Part shown: positions 33,601 through 45,600 of the stretch, one piece after another | Position numbering within the stretch: position 1 is the stretch's first letter | Layout of the letters: each line of letters begins with the position of its first letter | Source: Agapanthus africanus | Taxonomy: Eukaryota; Streptophyta; Magnoliopsida; Asparagales; Amaryllidaceae | Direction: 5' to 3' | DNA: 64,000 nt | NCBI GenBank assembly: GCA_030015575.1 | Contig: CM057346.1 | Coordinates: forward strand, 112,263,899-112,327,898 | Notes under the pieces: generated by a model | What the model saw: only the letters and a program-made list of their open reading frames with translations | What the model was told of the DNA's origin: nothing | The model's database searches: none | Position numbers and translations under genes: made by a program

Positions 33601-36600
33601 CCATAAGGACGATCCTAAATCATCCTTCTTTGTAAATTCCCTCCCTCTTCTCCACTTACTCTTTCTTGTATTATGAAAAGCCCAAATTTTGCCTAAGAGA
33701 TTTTTTACGAGAGAACCCTAATTTTTCCCGAGAGACTATGAAAATCCTTAATTTTGCTTAGGAATTTTTTTTATGGAAATCCAAAATTTTGCTTTAAGAA
33801 AAGAAATCTAAGCCAAAATTTTGCCTTTTCATAAAAAAATTTCTAAGCAAAATTAGGGCTTCATAAAAATTCTCTTAGGCAAAATTAGGGTTTTCTCACA
33901 AAAATTCTCTTAGGCAAAATTAGGGTTTTTTATAATACAAGAAAAGAGGAGAGAACTTATAAAGAAGGATGATCTAGGATCATCCTTATCGTTTGGTAAA
34001 GGATGCCTCGACAATTCGAGGCTCGTGGGTATGCAATCTTTGTTCTCCTTCGCTCGAGTCTTAGGGCTAGGATTTTGAAGGTAGGAGATATAAATAAATA
34101 ATAGAGAGGAAAATTTCAGAAATAATAGAGGAAAATTTCAGAGGAAAAGATGGTAGGCAGTAATGAGAAAGAGATACATTTTAAGAAAGATTTGATTTAA
34201 TCTAACAATAAAATAGAAATCTTATATTATTAGTTGAGATAATTAATCTGATTAGTTGCACTACATTAATTAGAAATATCATATCATATATCTTGTCTAT
34301 TTTAACAACATTAAAACTAATTAATTATTTTATATTTGAAGGTATTCTACAAATTATGGTGATATTAATGTTTCTTATTGCTATTAATATTATATTTATT
34401 TAGGTTATTAGGTACGTCTATTATCTCATTTACGTCTATTATCTCATTTATTTGGATCCTAATATTATGTGATATAACCAATTCAATATCCAGTTTATCC
34501 TACAACCATATTATTTTATACTGTTTATTAATATTTTGAATATCTATTTTCATATAATTTATTGCAATTTGTTTAAAAGTAACTCTTTTTTCAAAAAATC
34601 TAATAAAAAATTCTTTTTCCTTCTCTTTAAAAACAAGATTTTATAATGCAAAATAATTAAAATAAGGAAATAAGTAATTTGGAAAGGCTGGGGTTTGAAT
34701 TCGAGACCTGTGGGATACCAATGCAGTGTCTTAACCAGGGAATACAAGAAATGACCATGCATCAAAATTGAAGGGAAATTGAGTTATACACACTTGATTC
34801 GAACAAAAAATGTTTTATTAAAGAAAGAGAAATTACAAAGGAAGGTAAGTGGATTTTACAGTTACAATTTATCCACCTTAAAAAAAATCGCCCTCGAAAT
34901 TTCTCAAGGAGGATGTTGCAGCTGGGCATAGGAAAGTTAAGGATAACGTCATTGCATGTCGTCTTTGAACTCCATCGTTTGATACTCTAACCAGTAAGAA
35001 AATGGCTGGCTGGCATAGATTGCGATGAAACGACTGTAGAAGGATTAAATAATTGTGAGTCAAAAAGATTCGAAGATCAGAACAAGCTTCCTAGAATAAT
35101 TCCTAAGTCAATATGAAAGTTTGAAGAATGCATATAAGAGATAAGAAATGCAAACAACGAATTAGTTGACTATAATTTAAAAAGGGATCAAGATGGTTAC
35201 AAGAAGCATTGAGATGGAGATGAAGAGTTTACACTTCCGTCTCCTTTTCGTCGAGACATGACCGTCGTGAAAGTAAGGAAGAATATAAGGGAATACGATT
35301 CAAGAAAGAAATCATGGTGCAATCATTACAGCCTATCCTCTTAAAAAAATTCGTCCCCGAAATTCATAAAGGAGTATGTTGTAACAGGGTAAGGAAAAGT
35401 AAAAGATAACGCCGTCTCAAGTCGTCTTCACGCTCCCGATTTTCTTGGGATGTAAGGAAAGATAATATACGGGATGCAAGGAAGAAAGGAACTAATAGAA
35501 ATTCAAGGAATCAAAAAAGGCTATAATATGTCTCGAGATACGATCTTCGAGAAAGTTAAAATTGAAGTTCAAGATGGATCCAATGAATGAGATCCAAGAA
35601 GAAGAATAAATGTTGGATTTATTATTTAAATTCTTGTATTATCTGCTATCAACGGTCATGCAGAACTGACCTGCATGAGCCACCAACAAAACCTGTTACG
35701 TCCCACTTCTCAAAAGACGAAGTGAGCAAAAAAGCATGCAACATACTCACATCGAGAAGCACGCCTTTCTAATATGAGTACGCTAAACGTCTGGATAAGT
35801 AAATAAATAATTTATAAAAATTTCACGAATCTAAAAACAATAAAACAAAAGCCCGACAAATTTTTTACATGATCCAAATAGATAACGAAACACAGTTCGA
35901 AAATTTCAAAGACTAGAAATAAAAAGAATAGCCTTGAACAAAAGGCATACTTCGACTAATTCTAGAGCTCGGCTTGAGTGGAAAGGTAGTTGCTGTCATG
36001 CTCGCTCGGCTCGACTCGTACTGATCATGATCTCGTCTCAAAGTCACTTGACGGACATTCCCTAACAAAGAAAATGGAATGCCTGTTAGAAAACTAGAGT
36101 TCGGTAAGTATCCAATTTTAAAAATAAAGAATATTAAAAGAACATGATATATATATATAGAAGGAAACAATCGAACACATATAAATAACAATAGATAAAA
36201 GGAACAATATTATGATGTTTATTCTCTAGATTGGACCATCATGCTTTAAGTTTATAAATTCCACTAGTGAGGGTTTTACACGTAACAATGATATTCCGTT
36301 TCCTTTCGGAACAACAAAAATACGGATTCAAGAGATTCATGAGCTAGTAATGCATTGTCCCGTAATGCCGTGCTAATTTTTTTAAAGGAGATTCTATGTA
36401 AAGCCCTAAATTTTTTACCTTAGTCATATGAAAAGCTATTGCTTTTAATTTGATTATTTATTAGTATGCAATTTTACAAATCATGTTATGGCCTTATGGG
36501 TGTCTTTTTGTTCATGTTTATTTATTTTTGATACACCTCATGTCACGGGTGCATCCTATTTTGTGATGTTCATATTATTTGTTTTTGATGATGCTCATGT

Positions 36601-39600
36601 CACGAGTGCATCCTATTTTCATATTATTTATTTTTGATGCTCCTCATGTCACGGGTGCATCCTATTATTTATTTTTGATGCACCTCATGTCATGTATTAG
36701 TATTTTTTTGGGTGTGCCTCATGTCATGGATGCACCTTGTGTGATTTGTTGAGAATGATGAGAATATATACATATATACATGTTTTTCTATACACCTTAT
36801 ATTTCGATATAGGGAGACTTAACTCTAATTGCGTACATCGTGTTGATCCCGCGACCGTTCTGTCGTAGTCAACTAACCTACGAGCGATTGACGCCTTCCT
36901 ATGGTTATCACGGTGTGCAAAGTTAGGGCAAAGTCGCTGCTTCATTTCGTTAGATTCTGAAACTGTTTTTAAACTTCAATTTGGAATAGGAATCTCTACT
37001 AATACAGAAATCCAAATTGAGTAAACTTGGATTTCTGAGATAACTACAAGGAATAAGCTAATTTTTTTTATTTACACTTTTCTTTAAAATAAACATACAG
37101 AAAACGACGTAATCTGCATTTTAAAGCTATGTGACAAACCTGAAACTAATATGGTTTGCTCTTCGCAGCGCCACCGTAATCCATGTAACTCATCCGCTTG
37201 AAAACCGAATTAGGCAAACGCGGTTGGGCTTTTTGCTAAACTCTCTGATCTAAAACTTTCGAATTTAAAGTATTTTAAAAGTAAGACCTGAAACTGCTCG
37301 TTTGCGCCCTTGAAGTTGTAACCTTAAATCTGATCTGTAAAACCTGAAAACTGTTTTCAACCCTTACTTTAAAAACACGATAGTTTGTGGTTCATAAACC
37401 CAATCGAGTTCAAATTTGATTTCTGGAATATCTTAGGTAAGGTAGCTACCTTTCCTTTTCAGATCGGTTTTTCTGAAAGGCGACGGAACCCTGTTAAAAA
37501 TGAATTTTAAAAACATGCAATGATCTGAACACAAGGACAAGCAGGAATTATCTGCGTAGTTGTCGTAGAAAAATCATAACTCTCTATGCTTGTCGTATTG
37601 AGTTCGTTATTTTTGCTCGGTTTACCCAACACCTAGGGTTACATTTCTCGTGTTGGAACTATTTTGACAGGAGTTTGTTATTTGTTGATTTTCTGTTCTT
37701 GTTTATACTACTTCTATTCTGAATTCGGTCGGCTGTTTGTATTTCATATATTTGACATGAACCACTTGAATATTTGAAACTCATGAACTTGTGAATCCAT
37801 GAACCCGAGACATTAACCACTTGAATACATGAAACTCATGAACTCGTGAATTCATGAACCTATAATATATCAAGTATTCATGAATTCGTGCTAGCATTTG
37901 TGTCCTACTCTAGAACTTAAATAATTAATTGACATGCGGATGGAAAAGTTTGACGAATATGGGTATATACGTGTAACGGGGGTCATACATGATCGTTGTG
38001 GTTCCAGGTATTACGGGACAATACATTACTAACTTATGAATATCTTGAATCCGTATTTCTGTTGTTCCGAGTGAAAACAGAACGTCTTCGTTACGTGTAA
38101 ATCCTCACTAGTCAAACTTATAAACTTAAAATATGATAGTATAATCTAGAGAATAAACATCATGATATTGATCCTTTATATCTATTACTATTTATACGTG
38201 CTTGATTGTTTCCTTCTGTTTTTATATATATATTATGTTTCTTTTTAATACTCTTTATTTTTAAAATTGGAAACTTACCGAACTCTAGTTCGCTAACGGG
38301 CATTCCATTTTCTTTGTTTGGGAATGTCCGTCAGGTGACTTTGAGGCAAGAAACCAAGATCAGTACGAAGTCGAGCCGAGCAAGCATAACATCAACTACT
38401 TTTTCGCTCAAGCTGAGCTCTGGAATCAATTGCAGTATGCTTTTTGTTCAAGGCTATTCTTTTTATTTCCGGTCTTTGAAATTTTCTAACTGTGTTCGGT
38501 TATCTATTTGGATCATATAATAAATTTTGTCGGACTTTTGTTTTATTGTTTTTAGATTCTTGAAATTTTTATAAATTATTTATTTGCTTATCCAGACGCT
38601 TAGCGTACTCATATTGGGAAGGTGTGCTTCTCGATGTGAGTACGTTGCTGGCTTTTTCTGCTCTCGCTCCCCGTCTTTTGGGAAGCATGGCGTGACATGC
38701 AACGAAGACAAATCTATGCCCAGTTTAGACAAAGTGACAATTATAGGTCATGGCGCGATTAGGGGTAAGGATAGACCTAAACGAACATGGATAGAACGAT
38801 ATGTTAATTGGTAAATTGACCGAGCAGACGGTCCTTAATAAAACGGAATGGAAGAGAATGATTCATATGCGGAATGGAAGAGAATGATTCATAAGCCGAT
38901 CCCAAAAATTTGGAATGAAGGCTTGTTGTTACTTATCGCACAAAAATTGATAGTTCGTGCTTTTATGCAATTTAGTCTTATTAAAACCAATAAATTCGGA
39001 ATTCATGTAACTCACTCTTCAGCTATTTCACTTCACTTTTTGGAGGTGAATTCTAAGTATTACGCTATCCTTAGTTTTAACCAAGGTTTAGAATCTGGGC
39101 ATTGGGATCAATATCGAACGGTAACTTTTGGGTCCGGAATCGACAATATCGGCCATATCGGATCCGAATAATGGATTTTATATCATTTGAGAACAGTGTT
39201 TTAAAAAGAGGCCGCTCAAGCACGGCCTTCGCCGCTCTGCTTTATTTAGCTTAAGTGGATGACATTACAAAACATATTTTCAGGCTTAATTCCAAGAAAC
39301 TATCAAATACTTTGGCCTGCTTAATTACGAGAAATGTTCTAATTCTTGTTAAATACACAAGAAACTACTGCTAAACATTCAAAAACTCATGAAACTACCA
39401 CAAAACGTTCAAAAACTACGAAAAACTACCATAACTAAGGTGCCATGTCAGCAATAATTATAAGAAACTACCACAAAACTTTCAAAGAATGATAGTTTAT
39501 CATAATTTTAAGAGAATTTGGTGTTTTTTGAATTAAACCATATTTTGATTGATGGATTCATCTCATAAGTTTAGGCAGTTTTCAATTTGCCTTTTTAAAG

Positions 39601-42600
39601 TCAAAAGCAATAGATAGATAAGATAAATGTGTTAAACATTTATATGCACTGCACAAATATTGTTTACTTCCGTAGCAGTCACACATTATGTTCCATGCAT
39701 GTTAGCTGAAATAGTCAATTTTCACCTCTATGTTAGAGGTAAAGAAATGATGCTTGTTAGGGAAGATAAGTCTCGTGGATTGCGGAATGAGATTTGAGAA
39801 GCAAACTTATTTTTAAGAGGAATTTGAATAATTTTTTGGGCTTATTTCACTACAACCCCTCAGTGGTTTGGGATAATGTCCAGAAACCCCTTGTAGTATT
39901 CCCGTTAGTACATAACCCACTAAACTTTGAATTCGTTACTCTACAGCCCCTGCCATTAAATCCCTTATTGAATGACCTTTTTACCAATTCTCTCTCCCAA
40001 CTTAAAATGAAAGATCCCGACGCCAACGCTGACGCCCATGAACTCTGGCAAGGTTAAAGAGGAACCGGAGACGACGGGAATGTCCTTGGCCCGGTCCTGG
40101 ATGGAGAAGCAATCTTGAAGCTGCAATTGTTTGGGTTTCTAGGGTTAGGGTTGGGGAAGATGGGGACGATGCCGTAGGCCTTGAGTTCCTCGTCGACATC
40201 CTTCTCGTCCCTAACATCCTCATCAACCCCATCATCATCTTCATAATCCTCATCCTCGCCAACCCCATGATCATTATCCTCACAATCTCCGACATCATGC
40301 ACCTCCACCACATCCTCATCCTTCCCGTCATTCGCATCGATCTCTTCCCCAAAATGTCGTTGAGTCTCAACAACACGTCCTGGATGGACTCCCCCACCGC
40401 TGTTGGCGACGTGGGCCTTACGTCCTCCGCCGTCGCCACGTGGTTGCTCTCCCCTTCTGACCCCACCTCCTTCCTCATGGGCCTCACCTCCTCCCTCCTC
40501 TTCGCCACGTCATCACCCCTTCCTCCACCACATCTCTCTCACGTGCTGCTTTATCAATTCAGCTATTTAAATTTCACCGGGTTCGGATCCGCATCCTCCA
40601 ACCCTTCTGACTCCTTCGATCCAACCCAACCCAAGATCCTCCGTCCCTTCCACATCTCCCCCACTATCAGAGCTCCGCCGACCTTCTTCCAGAAGCGCGT
40701 TGCATCTCGGTAAAAGGGGAGCATCGTTGATGATGACGAGCTCGACGACGGGCCAGGTTTGGGGAATTTAGGGTTAGGTTGTTGAAAGGGAACATAAGGA
40801 AGAAGGTTGATTTGGAAAGAAAAAACCCAACAGTGGTTATGTGATAGATCAAATGACTGCTTAAAATTTAATTTAACGGCCATAGGGCAGTAGAGTAACA
40901 ATTTGGAAGTTCGGGGGGTTTCTGGGTAATGACGGAAGTACAGGAGGGTTTTTAGACATTACCCCAAACCACGAGGGTTTTTAGTGAATTAAGCTTTTTT
41001 TGTAATAAGAATTATTGAAATAATTGAAGAGAAGTTAAGCCTTTTGCTTTGAAGAGACCTTGAAGTTTTGATTTTGTTTTTGAATTGAATACTTGTTACA
41101 AGGCAACATCACATCTTTATCTTTATATAGAGTTGAAAATTAACTATTTCACTTAACATGCATAAAACATATTGTGTGGATGCTATTGAAGTAAACACGA
41201 TACGATTTCTACATGCATATAAATGTTTAACACATTTATCTTATATACCCATTACTTTTGAGTTTAAGGAGGTAAATTGGAAATTGTTTTCTAACATCCC
41301 TTAGTTTGCAATTTGCAAACTGTTTCTGAAGTAGACAGAATTTTCCGTAGTGCTTGCTTTAGTGAAAATATCCATAAGTTGATCTATTAGGATGAACTCC
41401 AGCTCGATCTCAATCTTTTTCACGAGCTCTCTTATTAAATGATGTCGAATCAAGATGTGTTTAGATCTTGCATAGAATACGGGATTTTTTGTTAAAGCAA
41501 TTGCTGACATGTCGCAGTAGATTGTTGTTGGAGTTTCTTGCTTTTGTTGCAGATTTGAGAGAATTTTTCTGGGCCAAATTGCTTTACATGCGGCGCTTGT
41601 GCTGATTTGTATTCAGCTTCTGCTGATGAAAGTGTTACTGTCTGCTGCTTCTTAGATTACCGTGATATCACCTTCGAAACGAGTGTGAAAACATATCCCG
41701 GCATACCAATTTGCAATTTGCATTCTTAAAGTCAAAAGTAATGGGTAGATAAGATAAATGTGTTAAATATTTATATGCATTATAGAAATCAAGTTGTAGT
41801 TTACTTCCGTAGTATTCGCACAATATATTACATGCATGTTCGGTGAAATAGTTAATTTTCACCTCTATATAAAGATGTGATGCTGCCTTGTAAAAAGTAT
41901 CCAATTCAAAAATAAAATCAAAGCTTCAAGGCCTTTTCAAAGCAAAAGGCTTAATTTTATGCTCTTTAATTATTTCAATAACTCTTATTATACGAGAAAG
42001 TTGTTCAATTTCCTCGCTAAAATAAATTTTCTTCCTAAATTTCATTCCGCAATCCGCTAGACTTTTGTTTGCCCCAACATAAGTGTTATAATGGATATAT
42101 AAGTATTGTTGTTGAAGTGAGAATGACATAAATATCAATTATTACAAAACCCCATCTTTTTTCCTTCTCTTTTTACATGTTTTTTTCTGGCGTGCTCAAG
42201 TCGACATGGACATGGGTTTTCGAGCCGACTTCGACAAGCTTCAGTATTTGGGTTTCGAAACTTCAAAAATTAAGGTTTCGAATCTGATTGACTTCAAGAT
42301 ATTAAAATCTGAATCGATTTCGAGCAATCCTAAGGTTATCCTATTTCAATTTTGAGAAGTTTTCGAATTTCGAACTTGAATTTCTAATTCGATTTTGACT
42401 CGACTTACTTTGGGCTACAATCTTCTACGTACTTTTTTTTTGTTATTTTGTTGTTTTTATTAATTTTGTTGGTTCTTCTAGTTACATTTGATGTTTATTT
42501 TTGAAACGAAATTCTAGCACCAATAAGATTTTCATCGCAATCAATTTGCATTTTAGGTTGTTTACGCCTTCCATTATGCTAATTTAACATTTTCAAGCGC

Positions 42601-45600
42601 AAAAGGAACATAAAACAGTTAGATCTCTATTAAAATTAATATTTATTGGCAAGAAATGGAAATGTATGAAAACGTCAATTTTCTGATTTTTGAGCGGCTT
42701 GAGCAGCCACCCTCATCGACCGTTCCGTTTTTTTATTCCGCTTTTAAAATATTGTTTGAGAAAAAGAATTTTTGAGAACGAGGAAAAGATTTTACATAAA
42801 TTTTTGAAGTAACCGGAAATAATTTGTCAAATTCTTTTGTAATTGATGATGTATAAAGCCGTTTTAATGATGTCAAACTAACTATAATAACCTAATGGGC
42901 TTTTTACTAAAAAGCACCCTCATTCTTCGCTAATTACTAAAATGCCCCTCCATATTTCGTATTTACTTAAAAGACTCTCATACATCTAAATTGCATAAAA
43001 AGCCTCCTAACATACCAAAAAGAGAATATTTTTTGCATCTTCCATTGCTCCGTTAGTAGGTTAACGGTGAATATTGGGTTAAGGGTTTAAAAACCTTCAC
43101 AACCCCCTTCTTTTCCTAAAATTCTTAAATTTTCCACCAAATTGGCTTTAGGATTAGGGTTTCGATCAAAGTTCTCTCAAATTGATTATGAAAACCGGGC
43201 TCATCTTTCTTAACCTTCTCCAGTAATGAGCTTGTCGATGCCGTTGTCCCTTCAATTGCTAGTTTCGAGTTTCTGGACAACCTCATTTGAAAGGAGAGAT
43301 TATTTAGTTGCGCTAAATTCCAATTTTCAACTAAGCGAGGACGTGGGTTTATTTTTATAAGAGAAAGACCTACCTAAATACTAAAAAGGTAAGAGAACAT
43401 CTCAAATACAAGTCCATAGCCATCTTTCTAACGGGACACTAAATTTTGATGGAAAACTAGTGAGAGGGGCTTTTTAGTGCAATTTAAATGTATGGGGGTC
43501 TTTTAAGTAAATACGAAGTATGGAGAGGTTTTTTAGTAATTAGAGAAGTACGAGGAGACTTTTTAGTAAAAAGCCCTAACCTAATAAACTATAATAGACT
43601 CATTAAATAATTAATGAACCCATCATTATTGAACCCACTCACCAATAATTAACTTAATACAAAAACCCGATTATGAAATAGTAAAAGCAGTATTATACAA
43701 TATCGGTTTCTGAACTCGGGTGGTCATTTTTAGGATCGGAACCAGCTAGCTTGGATCGGGCCGAGATTTCAAACCATGGTTTTAACATTGGTTTCATCCT
43801 TAAAGTTTGTTTGGTTTGGAAACAACTTGGTAAGCCAGCTAGAGTAGGTACATGAGGAAGGGTTGATTCTGAGGGGAGTGTGAGAGTCACCACTAGTTCT
43901 ACATGTTACTCCTTTGGACTCAATATTTGAGTCACATATTCGCTTCCCTCTTTTTAAGGCATTGAGGTTAATATGCTCACATTTTAATATTCTAGCAAGT
44001 CAGCCGGACCATTTAAGTTGGTGAGGAGAACTGACATTGGAAGCTATAAGCAGAAAGGTATAAAAGCTCTATTGTTGAAGCATCCATGGAAGAAAGGCAG
44101 TGTGAGAGTTGTGAGAAGCCATGGATAGGCTATGTAAGCATAATGACTTATTTTTCCTTGTCTGAGAAGAGAGTAGAGTCTTGTTATTGTCATTTAGGTC
44201 TAAATGTATGAGCTTTGCTCCCCCCACCATCTGCTTTCAGTAGTAAAGTAGATGCATATTTGGTGGAAACTTTTTACAATGTAATAAGATCTTAGTTCTC
44301 CTAGAAGTCTCAGAGCGGGTATCTATCTCTAATCTCCTGAAATGGTGTGTATAGTGGAAAATGAAGGATTTATTGCAATTCTTAAATCCCGTCATAAACC
44401 TTGCTATTTTTCCTTGAGCACGTACTTGGAATCCTGTTATAGTAAGTTGCATTGAATCTGAGTTCACCGTCTTTTCTGGGAGGTGATTATTGACAGAATT
44501 TTTGCCTGCTTCGAGCTTCAGCTTTCTATTATAATCCAAGCAGAATCTTTGCGAGCTTTGACGGGGTTTCTAACTCTATGTTGTCCTGTTATTTGTAATA
44601 CTAGGGTAAAACTCCACGCGATGCGTGGGATTTGCGGATCATCCATAGAGTTAGATGATATTTATCTGCAATGAAACAAAGTTCACGATAATCTTTAAAA
44701 AATATTGAAATTTTATTTATTTGTAATAACAAAGTCCATGATGTTTATTTGAAAACTTCGAAAGTCATGATATTTATTTGTAGCGGACAAATTCAATGGC
44801 ATTTATCTGAAAAAAATTGAAAGTTTGTTGTATTTGTTTGTAGCGGATGAAGTATATGGTATTTATTACAATAAGAAATTATCGAAAAAATCATAATCAT
44901 ATTCGAAAAAATCACCAAAAAAATTCATAATTATATTCATCTACACGGATTTCATTATAAGAAATTACCAAAAAAAATCTTAAATTGTGTTTTCTTTTTA
45001 ATTACGAAAATGATGGTTATGTTAAAAAAATCTAATTCTTAGCATTTTTTAGTTAAATATCATAGAAACTTAATACCAAAAAACTTTCTTGAATGCAAAA
45101 ATAGACAAAATTGTAGGTTTTTTATTTTTATTTTACTTTTACTTTTTTTTATATTTTTGTAGCTTTCAGTTTATATGATGGTAAAAATGTGGTGTTTATT
45201 TGCAAAGCTAAATTTACATAGCTACATTTATAATATCAATTTTTGTAAATAGCTAAATTTACATGTTTGCCCACACCACCAAACCTCTATAAAACTTGAT
45301 GTCAAGGGAAAAATGGGTATCCAAAAGTTTTGTTCATAGCTAAATATACATGTTTGCCCACACTACCAGACTTATGGAAGCACCGGTTCGACGAATAGAT
45401 ACTCTCGATATAGGCAATGTCAAAAGGGCGAATGGGAGACCGAAGAAAACATGGATGGAGGTGATACGAAAAGATATGGTTGTCAAAGGCCTCAATGAAA
45501 GTATATTGTTCGATAGGAGTGAGTGGAGACGGAGGATTCATGTGCTGGACCCGGCGTGATTCTCTTGTTAGTTCATGTAGCTTACTCCATATGTTTGGGA

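Larger units (their letters stand above)
32731..38697 (+). mobile_element. Gypsy (Tekay/Del-like) LTR element with an inverted copy inside
   Basis: It starts TGTAACAACCGTAAAATCC and ends GGCGTGACA, flanked by the perfect duplication TGCAA (32726-32730 and 38698-38702) that splits a LINE reading frame. TGTAAC starts are typical of chromovirus LTRs. The interior is palindromic: 32731-33815 is inverted at about 33820-34868, and 35695-36375 is inverted at about 37990-38697. On the minus strand a short internal region lies between an LTR end (...GGACGTAACA at 35695) and an LTR start (TGTAACTGTAAAATCC at 34868). The latter is preceded by AATTTCGAGGGCGA, the usual end of Tekay pol. The simplest reading is a plus-strand solo LTR invaded by a minus-strand, internally deleted copy of its own family. 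Confidence 0.7.
39180..42770. repeat. large inverted-repeat composite around Copia LTR fragments
   Basis: The outer ends TTTTAAAAAGAGGCCGCTCAAG (39193) and the inverted GAGCGGCTTGAGCAG...TTTTAAAATATTG (42690-42760) frame the region. Inside, 39777-39837 plus 41001-41296 is the inverted copy of about 42060-41690, once the Pack-MULE-like insert 39838-41000 is removed. A further partial plus-orientation LTR copy lies at 39565-39760. It looks like a folded or head-to-head arrangement of one Copia LTR family. Confidence 0.5.

Noticed and set aside
39777-41003. Exact 9-bp target duplication for the Pack-MULE-like element
   Set aside because: The flanks are T-rich and ends differ by a few bases; only an approximate T-run match could be seen, so no duplication is claimed.
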